The translations under genes were made by a program, and so were the position numbers. A model generated the notes under the pieces. It saw only the letters and a program-made list of their open reading frames with translations, was not told where the DNA came from and did no database searches. 23,621 nt of DNA from Lingula anatina. Taxonomy: Eukaryota; Brachiopoda; Lingulata; Lingulida; Lingulidae. The DNA is taken from assembly GCF_001039355.2 (NCBI RefSeq), contig NW_019773814.1, forward strand, positions 15,885-39,505. The letters run 5' to 3'. Below, in pieces: positions 1 to 10,100 of this stretch. Every line of letters begins with the position of its first letter. Position 1 is the first letter of the stretch.

Positions 1-216
1 CCTAACAAGCCAGTTGCTCCTTCCGGAGGACCTCAAGGACCAAACCGCCGTCCATCACAACCACAGGGACCGCCTTGCCAGGGACCACGATGTCAAAGAC
101 CAGGAGCACCTAACAAGCCAGTTGCTCCTTCCGGAGGACCTCAAGGACCAAACCGCCGTCCATCACAACCACAGGGACTGTCTTGCCAGGGACCACGATG
201 TCAGAGACCAGGTGTA
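1..216 (+). repeat. 108-bp coding tandem repeat, two near-identical copies
   Basis: Bases 1-108 and 109-216 match almost perfectly; both begin CCTAACAAGCCAGTTGCTCC. The unit is 36 codons, so copy-number change keeps the galaxin-like frame. The near-identity points to recent expansion or homogenisation. The array may continue left of the window. Confidence 0.9.
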
Positions 217-1008
217 CAACAGTCAGGGCAGCAACGAAGACCTTGTACAGGTAATAACTGTAGGCAAGGGGCGGGTAGAGAAGACAGTAGTCGTGGACCC
301 AACAGAGGGCCCAGCAGTCCGAGCAACCGTTTTAGAGGTCCCAACACACCTGGCGAGCGTTTTAGAAGGCCCAGCAAACCCAGCGCCCGTTCCAGAGGGC
401 CTAAGTCACCTGAAAGTCGTTCCAGAGGGCAGAACAGATACAGGTTTGGTGACCGTGATGATGATCGTTATGGCTCAAAGAAAAGAGGTGATTACGATCG
501 CCGATTCAATGCAAATCGGGCTATGCGCTTTAGAAATGGTACAAGATTGAGTTGGAATGTAACATCAGGCTGCAAGGGAAGTTACAATTGCTGTCTTGGC
601 CTCTCCTTTGACCAAGCCACTCAGTTTTGCTGTGCTGGAGTGGTGCACAATATGGGAACCAACAATGCCTGTTGTCGTGGTCAACCTTTCCAAACTGCCA
701 CCCATAAATGCTGTTCTGGTGCCATCAGACTCATCACCGACCCCGCCCCCTGCTTTCAACGAAGGCAACCCCAGAACCAACCAGGAAATCAAAAATGGAG
801 TTCTTTTCAAAATACAATGAAACCGAGCAGCAGGGCACCTCCCAAACCTCCACTTTGCGCAGGACAAGCCTTTGATGCTGCCACCCAGTTCTGTTGTGCA
901 GGCATTGTGAGAGGCACTGCAGAAAACAATGCCTGTTGTCGAGGAATTCCATACAACTCGGCTTCAAGCAACTGCATCTTTGGGGAAGTTCAACCAAAAC
1001 AGCAATAA
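1..1008 (+). CDS. Galaxin-like secreted matrix protein, 3' end (5' partial)
   Basis: The reading frame is open from base 1 to the TAA at 1006-1008 (335 codons plus stop), so the gene starts before the window. The first part (residues 1 to about 175) is low-complexity and rich in Pro, Arg, Gly and Gln: two near-identical 36-residue repeats containing CQGPRCQRPG, a decayed third copy (RPCTGNNCRQG), then a basic stretch with repeated RFRGP-type units. The second part carries galaxin-type di-cysteine repeats: NCCLG, QFCCAG, NACCRG, HKCCSG, then a second set QFCCAG and NACCRG after a spacer. Galaxins were first known from coral skeletal matrix, and galaxin-like proteins occur in many invertebrates; the Cys pairs are thought to be disulphide-bonded. 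A structural or biomineral role here is inference. The signal peptide would lie outside the window. It converges on the minus-strand gene ending at 1601. Confidence 0.8.
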   Translation, partial: PNKPVAPSGGPQGPNRRPSQPQGPPCQGPRCQRPGAPNKPVAPSGGPQGPNRRPSQPQGLSCQGPRCQRPGVQQSGQQRRPCTGNNCRQGAGREDSSRGPNRGPSSPSNRFRGPNTPGERFRRPSKPSARSRGPKSPESRSRGQNRYRFGDRDDDRYGSKKRGDYDRRFNANRAMRFRNGTRLSWNVTSGCKGSYNCCLGLSFDQATQFCCAGVVHNMGTNNACCRGQPFQTATHKCCSGAIRLITDPAPCFQRRQPQNQPGNQKWSSFQNTMKPSSRAPPKPPLCAGQAFDAATQFCCAGIVRGTAENNACCRGIPYNSASSNCIFGEVQPKQQ

Positions 1009-1400
1009 GCTGTGCATTCATTTTCCTCACATCACCCTCAGTGCATAAAATCTGCAACACTTAATTTTAGATAATTATATCCATGAAGCTGGTCTTTCAT
1101 GGTAAATATATCTACAACTTTCTACATTAATACAATATGCTTGTTTTTTGAGTTTACTTTTGATAGTCATAAAAATGAATATGTAACTGATTTGCATTCT
1201 TTAGAAAATGAGAGACGCAAAATTATTTTAATTTGACTAGTTGGATCCATAAAAATGAATATATACATCTGTTAGACCATAAATTTTCAAACCTTTATTG
1301 CTGCAAATGAATTACAGAAAGATTTTGTTCAAACATTTTGATGCTTTCATGGAAACTAAAATGAGATGGAATATGATTATTATACAAATGTTATAATGAC

Positions 1401-1500
1401 AATAAAATAGTGTGCTGTTAATGCAACATGTCTTGAAGTTTTGTTTTCAAAGACATAATCTAAGGTTTTAAATATTGCACATACAAACATGTTAAATAAA
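1401..1500 (+). promoter_or_regulatory. Candidate polyadenylation signals of the galaxin-like gene
   Basis: AATAAA occurs at 1401-1406 and again at 1495-1500, roughly 390 and 490 nt after the stop. The stretch 1009-1500 is AT-rich and has no coding signal, so it reads as 3' UTR. Which signal is used cannot be told from sequence. Confidence 0.5.
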
Positions 1501-1563
1501 CATGTTCCTACTAAAAGTTGAACCTTGTATGATGATGGCGTAGGCTCAGTGATCAAAAGGACT

Positions 1564-1569
1564 TTTATT
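1564..1569 (-). promoter_or_regulatory. Polyadenylation signal of the minus-strand 8-exon gene
   Basis: TTTATT on the plus strand reads AATAAA on the minus strand, 32 nt beyond the TGA at 1601-1603. This gives a very short 3' UTR and leaves little space before the convergent galaxin-like gene's last signal at 1500. Confidence 0.55.
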
Positions 1570-1600
1570 AATTGTCAGTCTTTAGGAACTTTGAATACAG

Positions 1601-4600
1601 TCAATGTCTCCAACCAACTTCATGTCCATTTTCCATCAAAGGTTCCACAAATCCACGGAAGTTCAGTCCATCATGAGACCAACGTGCTCCATAACCTGAA
1701 AATAAAATAGAATACTGTCATTTGTATTCTATTGACAATACTGACAATTGTATAATATTGCACTAGTCTATAAGAAAATATAATAAAAATGTCGGTATGA
1801 AAATTAAAGATTCTATTTATATTTTGATTGTCATATACAGCAAAAGATAAACAAATAAGTCTACTGAATATAAAAGCACCTAAAAGTATTAATTTTATTC
1901 ATTTGTATTTTGTCTTGAAATGTGAAAGAAATGCAAAAGCCATTCAAGTATGTGCATATACTAGTAACTGTTGCCAGCACACAAATATGAGCAAGGTTTA
2001 ATACACTATTAACACCATTTTCCATCAAACTATACAAACAAATGAATACTAGTAAATATAAGTGAATTCCAATTAACATATTTTCAGAAAAATATTTATT
2101 TACCATCCTGTTGTCTAATTTCTAATATAAGTACTTCATTCTGAAAATCAAAAGAATACAAGTATTTTTATTCTTTGTGTGAAAAAAATATAATTCTTTT
2201 GAAATACTTTTTTTATATTTCAACTGTATATTCATAAACAAATAGCGAATTTTTTGATAGCTCACATCTAATGCATTAAGTATCAATACTAATACAGTAA
2301 CTGAATGCATGCACAATAATTTTGAAGAGCAAACTTGGGACTAAATTGATAACTGGTGGACTGCATGCTTATTTAAAAAATAAACAATAAGAATTCTGAA
2401 TCAGATTTTCTACTTACTGGCAAACTATGGATATTAATCCAGGTGGCTTCATCTAATATTCTTGTCACAACTTTAAAGGCATGATCATTTTGTTTGGCAA
2501 CGGCTGGAACAGATTTAGGAAACAACAATTGTGGACTCATTCTAACTATGAAACATTCATATATGAAAGAATGTACCTCTTAATTCCTTTCATTTTGTTT
2601 TTCATCCTTATCTTTTCTATCACAAATCTACCACAAACAAGTTCATCTTCATTGTGTGGGATATACGGATATATGAATAAAATAAATGATTCAGTAAGTC
2701 AGTGAATGACTAAATGATAGAATGGATATAGAAAGAAAGAAAGTAAACTTACGCCCCTTAGCAGTTCCCCACCAGCTGACCGTGACGTCCCTGTGGCAAT
2801 GTTTAGACAGAGCTCGGGCCCCTGTGGTCAGGTCACACGGTTTTATGCTGTCAGGTCTACGGACATAAAAGAATAACACTTTTCAACATTTTTCAACATT
2901 ATTTAATGTTTACTAAATGTCTAACTAAGTAACATACCACACAATGTTCGAAAGACAAATGTTTTTTAACTGTCAGGCCCTGAGGGACACATATTAATTG
3001 AACAGACATTGTTTTTGAAACATTATATGTCAATTAAAAGAATATTTAATTCTTTTTTTTTATTATTTTTTTGGAAGCCAAATGGTTTTTGGAGACAGTT
3101 TCCAGCAAAAATATATCAAAATCATCAAAAATGCCAAGAAACGATCTTCACCAATCCAAAGATTTCAACTCTAGAGCTTATTTTTAAATGCTTACGATGA
3201 CTCTTTAACCTTTATACAGCAAAAAAAAAAAAAAAAAAATACTGTTGTGGAGATTCACTAGTCTCCATCAATATTATGAGAAGGACTAAAAACAGAGAAA
3301 CTAAGTTTAAACAAAAATCAGATTGAAAAATTAAAATATTCTCAGCAGTTTTAAAAATGGTTTACCTTAGTAATTAATGGAAAAGTGCTGAAATATATAT
3401 ATCTAAGAGAATAGATCTTTTACTATATGCTGATCTATAGTGCACTGAATATTTGCCACTTGGTATCATCACCTGTGTTTAGAGTTGAAAGTATTCTCCA
3501 GGGTTGACCTTGGGGGTGGCCAGAGATCTTTTGAGCCCACAGTTCTCCTCATTCCTAACAAGTCCATTAAACCCCTACGACCCAATAACTGAAACAAAAA
3601 TTCACAAAAGTTGAAACCTTGTTGATAATTTTTTTACATTTTGTTATCAGGTCAAGTAAATTTAAGTTTAAGATTTATTTCTATCCATCAAGCTATATTT
3701 TATTTTTCCCACATTTGAAAACTTCATTGTTCATTTTCTCTGTTATTTTTTTCAGGGTAATTAACAAATATTAACTCTGTATAAAACAAACTGATAAATC
3801 TAAAGAATATTCTGATTTTACATCAGTTCTTAAAAAGGCTACTTGCATAAGGCTACTTTTTTGTCATTTCTGTTATCTTTGAAACAGACTTCAAAGTTTT
3901 TTTTTACATAATCCTCCTCATTATGCAATTATCTAGAGATAAGCCCCAGTTACCAACAATTTGCATCAGTTATTGTGAGCGAGTTTTTTCAAACTTCGAT
4001 GTTTCTGTCACTTTAGGCTAGAAGGACAGCAACTGATATTATATCTTATTGATTGAAGGAACTATCACAGTAACTGAGGCTGTATTCCCAGAGCTTTTAG
4101 ATCGATCTATCCCCCCGGGGAGTCTCACTAGATTACTGTCAGATAATCCAGCTTAAATGTCCGTCCCGCCTACTACAAGCTGTAAGGGGGTAATTAACTT
4201 TCATGTCCACCCCCAGGGAGTTAGGTCGATCTAAAGTAGATCGATCTAATCTCTGGAAATGGGGTCTGAGAGTTTACCTATTCTGAAGACTGTCTTTAAT
4301 GAAGAAGCTTTATCACCTTAAGTATGTCCTTCAGCTTGTCTATCCTCTCACTACCACTAAAACTTGCCCAGCCAACGTACAGGTCTTTTAGTCTGTCATC
4401 AGTCTGTGTTCTGACATCAGTGCTGCACATGGAATACAAATCACATCTCATATTTGATTTTTATTTGATGATGCATAAAGTTAATACAATATTCTACAAT
4501 ACTGAACCACAATCAGAATCTGAGTTTGCTTTAAACAAATATTTTTTCCAGACATAATATTATAATAAAGAACTCTTTCTAAATGAATATTTATAGGTAA

Positions 4601-6968
4601 AACTTTATACAATTGAAAAATTGCTTTACATCAGTCTATGGTTCTTTTTTTCTTCATTTATAAGTGTTTGTCACCACATCTTTATTAACAGTGTTATTTC
4701 AACCAGCTTAATTGTTTCTAATTGTAGTGTACTACAAGTACATGTAATTGCCCCTTGCCCTTGTTACTATCCCTTGAGTTTAGGGACATCATGTTAAAAA
4801 AAATCTAAATAGTGGATAAAATATGTTTTTCCCCAGTGACAGAGTGCTGTGATAGGGCTGATAAGCCTGGGCACTGGAAAAAAAATGAAACAAGCAGCTG
4901 GCAACCTTCACTAGAACCCCATTAATTCTAGTTCAAAAAATAAATTTGATAACAAGTTTATAGAAGTAAAGAAAACTTAGTATAAGTACGAGGATAAGCT
5001 CAACCTCATTACAAATGGAACTAAATTATAAAGGCTTGTTTATAAGAGGCATAAATGCCAAATACTTCTACCTGCATTACCTGGTCAATGTTGAGTTGGT
5101 TTCCTCTAAAAGGTTGTGTTTGGGTAATTTGTCTACTGGACAATTCCTTAAATAAATGAATAAATAAAGAAATGAGTGAGGAATCGAGAACACATACTTC
5201 ACACGTTCTTTGCTTCCATGTGTTTATCTATATCGTCAATAAAAAAGATCAACATTACTCATCTAGCTGTAACCAGAGTTTCAGAGTCCAAGCCAGCTGG
5301 CTTCTTTATTTTCAAATTTCAATACATTTCTGACTGTTGTGCCTGACCTTAAGCTGGCACTTCAAACTATCAAGTAGGTCCAATTAACATGCACATGTGG
5401 AGATTTGAAAATGAAGACGCTGCTACCAGTATCTAAGAGTGATGTAAACTAATCTTGTCTGTATAATCATCCTCTAGTCCAACTTTGTATGGTTTATCAG
5501 TGCAGAAAGACCTAGGGTGCTATTATTTATTGACTATAGTTACAACCTTGCTATGATCACTTTGAGAGTGCCTTCACAATGAAACTATTGTTACAGTACT
5601 AGGTAGTTTGAAACCAACTCTGTGGGGACTCTTGCTGAATGCAATCAGATTTATAGATTAACACGCCTCCAGGGCTCCTCCTTACACTGAGTAGAATACA
5701 GAGAAAGTGGTGATTATACAATGAGCCGTGGGGTCTCTCACTGAATGAAATCAGATTTACAGATTAACAAGCCTCCACCTCACACTGAGTACAAGACAGA
5801 GAAGCTGGTGATTAAACATGTACTAGTACACTGAAAACAAGAGAAGGCATGTTAATCTGTAAATCTGATTGCATTCAGCAAGAGTTCCCACATAGTTATT
5901 TAGAACAACCTTAGTATGATACTTTCATTGTGAAAGCACCCTTAATCACTGACCCAGTCTCCATCCACTGACACAGTCTGGCAGATATTGCCAAGTAAAG
6001 TGGGTGGCTTGGATATCCCAACACCTTCAGGTCAGGCTCCTTGTCTTGGTCAACTACTGGTAAGTCTTCTTGTAGTAAAGCATCCACATCCTCTTTAGTT
6101 ATATCACTGCCCTCTAATGGTCTGGAATGCAACACCTGCAAGATGACAATGATTGAAAATCAAATTATATATGAATTGTAACAACTAACATGTTTAATAA
6201 AGTGCATAAGTATATATAAGGGACAAGTTCCATGCAGATCAGACACCATACAGGACTTTGAAACAAACATATCAAATGAATCAGACACATTTGATAATTG
6301 GGGCTTAGGCAAGAGAGTTACTTTCATATATAACAAATATAAAGAACAATTAATTACTTAACTAGAAAAGGTCTGTCGAGAAAAAATTAATGCACATTTA
6401 TTGCTAATATGAGACACAAAAAAATGTTCAAATACATCACAGAATTGGAGATGGTACTTCAAATAACTGAAAACAAAACCGATACAATTCTAACAAGTTA
6501 CAATTAACCCCAAACATATTCTCCAATCAGCAAGATTAAGGAAAACACTACATGTAGAAATTAAACCGAAAAGCAAAACATGACAAAATGTTGGTACATG
6601 TATGTCAGTACTTTTTGTGTCAATTAATAAATTATCACAATGACTTTTTAAACTCAACCTGTCTTTTTATCAAAGTTCTAAAATAAATTTAAAATAAAAC
6701 AAAAAATCCAATAAATAGTGAAAATAATCTGATCCTTCTACTTTTTGAACTCAGCATGTTTTATGACTTTGAAACAAAACATCTTAGCAAATCTAGAGTG
6801 TAAAAATCCAAGTCCATCACAGCGTTGTCCAATCAATTTCTATATTCAGTAGCTAATTGCATATTTACTGCAAGAAAAAAATTACCCGGCTTTTAATCAA
6901 ATGTTAATGACTGTACACAATAAAGTCACCTGCAAAATTAAAGGAGAAACTTCCTCTTGTAGGGACAT
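1601..6968 (-). CDS. Conserved protein of unidentified family, 254 aa, 8 coding exons
   Basis: I rebuilt this gene by joining frame-compatible GT-AG exons: 6968-6930, 6135-5954, 4422-4317, 3588-3473, 2856-2753, 2503-2418, 2140-2104 and 1695-1601. The total is 765 nt (254 codons plus TGA), and every junction keeps frame. Exon 1 begins MSLQEEVSPLILQ. Motifs that look conserved are SKDLWPPPR (residues 128-136), LTTGARALSKHCHRD (157-171), WWGTAKG (176-182), EIRQQDGYGARW (218-229), FRGFVEPLMENGH (236-248) and the C-terminal GWRH. Invariant-looking His, Trp and Arg residues suggest a folded, perhaps enzymatic or nucleic-acid-related domain, but I cannot name the family and assign no function. There is no signal peptide or membrane segment. 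It is head-to-head with tepsin. Introns hold two fold-back repeat elements. Confidence 0.85.
2104..2140 (-). other. 37-nt microexon (exon 7 of the 254-aa gene)
   Basis: A good acceptor (gattttcag) and a donor (GTAAAT) bracket 37 nt encoding NEVLILEIRQQD plus one base. Without it, exon 6 (phase 0) and exon 8 (which needs one incoming base) do not fit: the direct join gives a stop within a few codons. With it, the frame closes to GYGARW. Confidence 0.85.
3221..3239 (+). repeat. Poly(A) run of 19
   Basis: Uninterrupted A19 in intron 4 of the minus-strand gene. No target duplication or retroposon body was seen beside it, so it is recorded as a simple repeat. Confidence 0.9.
4084..4262. mobile_element. 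Small palindromic element (MITE-like)
   Basis: The left arm TTCCCAGAGCTTTTAGATCG (4085 onward) pairs with the reverse complement of the right arm, TTTCCAGAGATTAGATCG (about 4259 inward). Both arms contain the palindrome TAGATCGATCTA, and the inner arms run into C-rich and G-rich blocks (CCCCCCGGGG near 4110, CCCCCAGGGAG near 4209). About 180 bp, with no coding potential. It lies in intron 3 of the minus-strand gene, about 55 bp below exon 3. I could not define a target-site duplication. Confidence 0.6.
5551..5952. mobile_element. Fold-back element with long imperfect inverted arms
   Basis: The left arm (about 5556-5672) contains CTTCACAATGAAA and CTTGCTGAATGCAATCAGAT. The right arm (about 5950-5845) is its imperfect reverse complement. 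Between them lies a direct second copy of the inner block (about 5728-5818, CTGAATGAAATCAGATTTAC). The element therefore carries the AATCAGATTTAYAGATTAACA block three times, two direct and one inverted. It has no reading frame of its own. Its right end abuts the 5' splice site of exon 2 of the minus-strand gene (GT at 5953-5952). It is a non-autonomous transposon or fold-back repeat; the class is unknown. Confidence 0.65.
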
Positions 6969-7182
6969 TGCCCGCCAGGAATTAGGACAGCATCACCAAA
7001 GGCATCTCAGTTTAAATGACGCGACAATTTAAAAATTCCTATCAAATGAAAGTCGAATTAGGAAGTTTAAGAGCTTTGTTTATGAGGCTCTACGAAAGGA
7101 ACTTGCATGAGACGACTCTTTAATGTCGTGAGGCGTATTTTACCCTACACTCTTGGTGATTTGGAGGCGTGAAAGTACCAAG
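6969..7182. promoter_or_regulatory. Divergent (bidirectional) promoter and 5' UTRs
   Basis: Only 214 bp separate the ATG of the minus-strand gene (6968) from the tepsin ATG (7183). The stretch is richer in CpG than its surroundings (GACGCGAC, AGACGACT, GTCGTGAGGCG, GGAGGCGTG), and I see no clear TATA box at the expected place. This fits a housekeeping-type shared promoter; shared control is inference. Confidence 0.6.
6982..7005 (-). CDS. Upstream ORF of 7 codons in the 5' leader of the 254-aa gene
   Basis: On the minus strand an ATG at 7005-7003 opens MPLVMLS and stops at 6984-6982, 13 nt before the main ATG at 6968. If transcription starts upstream of 7005, this short frame could lower translation of the main protein. 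The transcription start is unknown, so its inclusion in the mRNA is inferred. Confidence 0.3.
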   Translation of the reverse strand: MPLVMLS

Positions 7183-10100
7183 ATGGTGGAAGAGGGAAAT
7201 CAAATTTCATCCTTCCTTGATAAAATTTCGTTTCTTAAAGAGGTTTGTAGTTTTATTCTCTCAATTTTACGATAAATATCAGCCGCATATACATATCGAT
7301 TTGAGCTTTTAGCAAAATTGTTTTTGGCATTTGCTTACGCATTTTAGACATTTTAATTAGAAAAAAACCTGATCTCACCGGCGTGATACTGATTCTAATA
7401 ATCTAATTTATTTTAATCGAAAAGTCCAATCATGAATTAGATTATACAAACATTTGTCGGGACTTAGAAAGAATTGGAACCTAATTCTAGCCCTGAACTG
7501 AAGCTACGAAATTGAGTGAGATGTTTAACTTGCTTATTGATATATCCCTTTTTTGTGACAATAGCAATGATATATTATCATACAGTGTAGTTACTTACTA
7601 GTAACTAGTTGTTTACAGTGTCATCTTTGTTAAAATTTCAGTATCCCCTCCTGGAAAAGGCAACTGGAGACAATGAACAACCCACTGCTGGTTATATGTT
7701 TAAGGAAATAAACAGTATCCTTGTCAAAGTCAAATATTCATAGAAAAATTTATTTTAAATTCAGAGATATCATTATGTGGATGAAAGTCAGTGCTGCTTG
7801 AATTTGCAGTGAAAGAGCAGTCTACCCAAAATATACAATGTGGTGTAATGAAGCACAACACAGCACAATACACCTGAGAAAAATTAGTCCAGTTGAAAGT
7901 AAACACAGGAAACAGTCATTCATAAAAAACGGGGAAATAAAAAGCTAAATATATTACTGGGTTTTTTTAAACTCGACCCAACTAAACAAATAGTTACTTG
8001 CTGCTGGACTGTTTAATTTTTTTTGCATGGTTGTGCATTATTGGGCATTTTAGATAGGGGCCATTCCGTGGTATTTTTTTGCTGTTACGGAAGGACATTT
8101 GACACTTTAAATGAAAATATTTTCAAAAGTAAAAAAGTTACAAGGTCCATTTTTTGTATGTTTATTCTTCTATATATAAGTTATAATTAGGCAAAAAATT
8201 AGGTTTAAAAAAATTATAGTTACAAAAAAATTATAATAAATAGTTAGCATCTCGGAATGACGTGAAATGGACATGGCATTTTAACTTTCAACTTCAACAC
8301 TAAAATTCTGCTCTGTCTGTGGAGATATTTTTAAAGTCAAATCAAAATCTGAATATTTGATTATTTCACTTATTCAGTGTATAAACATATTTTTGGAAAA
8401 AAAAAATTGAAAATTTTGCATATAAAAAAATCAAGTAGGCGTCATGGAAGGACACGTCTGGGAAGAACGTTTTGTCCATTGCTAAATAAAATGTAAAATA
8501 AGGCTAATAATGATATTTTATGAACATATACCAGCATAAGTTTGATGAATAATATCAAAGGTAAACATGTCCTTCTATGGTAATATATTTCATCTTCAAA
8601 CATGTTACTAATTTTGACTATAATATAAGTTCTCATCTGCTCTGATCATCTTTAAATAATATTGGGACATTTTTAGAGAAAATCTTACCAAATCTACTAA
8701 TTATAAATATAATCAATTGTCTAAATTATAATAACTTCAAAATTATTCATTCAAATGAAATGTTTCTCAGTTTAAAAATGCTTCTATATATAATAATTGT
8801 GAATTTTAAGTTCAAGATTATCTTGAAAGACATAAGGGTTAAGGGCTCATTGGTCACATGACCTGTTATGGCCCAATCAAAATGCCTCATACGTGCTTCC
8901 ACTGTGCTAGGTGTCATGTTTAATGCTTATATATTTGGATTTAATTTCTCATTGAAGTGGTTCTAAGGAAAGATGTTTTCATATTTTGTTGGCCCCTATC
9001 ATGGTTGAGGAGAATATGAAGTTAAAAGTTTTTAGCTTTTGTAGTTACTGAGTAAACTTTAAAAATAGGTACCAAAATCGTCACTGAAGGACAAATTGAT
9101 ATTAATTAATCCATTATTTTATAATCAAATATTTTTTAATCTAATGCACTTGACTAAATGTAAGAAATAAGTTATATTTTATGTATTTAGCCTTTATTGT
9201 TTAAAATAATCTCTATTATGAAAAATATATCAAAAATAAAAATGTCCTTCCGTGACACTATTTTATAAGTTTTCCAGATAAAAGTGTCAATAAAATCATA
9301 ATTAATCATCAAAACCTAAAATTTCTTTTGGATTCTGGTGTCTTATGGTGTCTGGTTTCAGAAATTATAAGTTTTATAAGTAGGATTCCTTTTTCAAATT
9401 TGGAGGTCTGCGGACCAAATACCACGGAATGGCCCATAGACCCATTTAAGAGTGATAAAATCACGGTATATCATCTCTGCATGCTGGTAACCTCATGGGT
9501 CAAATGTAGCAAAATGTATTATGTGCATTTAATCCTTGAAATAATTTTTGGTAAAGCTGAAATATTGATAAGTACAGTTTACTGCCAGCATATTCTGTTA
9601 AAAGGATGTACATGATATAAAGAAACTTGACCCACAAGATAAAACCAAATCTTGAAAGTGAATTGAAATAATGAAGTTTATTTAACTCCTGATACTATGA
9701 TGTACAGAAGGCTCTGCATATCTAATTTAAGGAGTCTGATATAATAAAAATAAATACTAGTAATACTTAACAGCAATAGCTTTGACCATGTTTTTATTTA
9801 ACCAAAAAAGAATGCTAAGTAGGTGCTGGTATGAGCTTAGTACCAGTAATTTAAGATTTTTTTATATATTAAAATTTAGTTAAATAAAGATAACATTATT
9901 AACCCAGTGGTAGCATATTGGAAGATGGTTGACAGCAATCACTAGCACATTATTTCTTGATGCTATTCAAAAGTACTTGCTCTCATGTCAGACAACAATG
10001 ATAATTACTGGTATTGCCTCTCTCCTTTGGGGATTATTTCAAAAGTTATCCTTTTCAAATTATCACAAGACTGTTAACATCCCCGGACATCTGCTCTCAT

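Noticed and set aside
14-550. A 178-residue open frame beginning with TTG, overlapping the galaxin-like gene
   Set aside because: It is a shadow in another frame. The 108-bp repeat is a multiple of three, so it keeps all frames open. The frame continuous with the di-cysteine region is the real one.
2481-2705. Plus-strand 74-residue open frame
   Set aside because: Overlaps exon 6 of the minus-strand gene on the other strand and has no recognisable features.
3009-3200. A retroposon ending in the A19 run at 3221-3239
   Set aside because: No source-gene similarity, promoter boxes or target duplication could be seen next to the poly(A) run.
5560-5950. CRISPR-like array (three repeats of the AATCAGATTTA block)
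   Set aside because: One copy is inverted, spacers are unequal and the copies diverge. In a eukaryotic intron this is a fold-back element.
9328-9615. A 95-residue plus-strand frame spanning the right end of the transposon
   Set aside because: It crosses the element boundary and target duplication, has no recognisable domain, and sits in AT-rich intron sequence.
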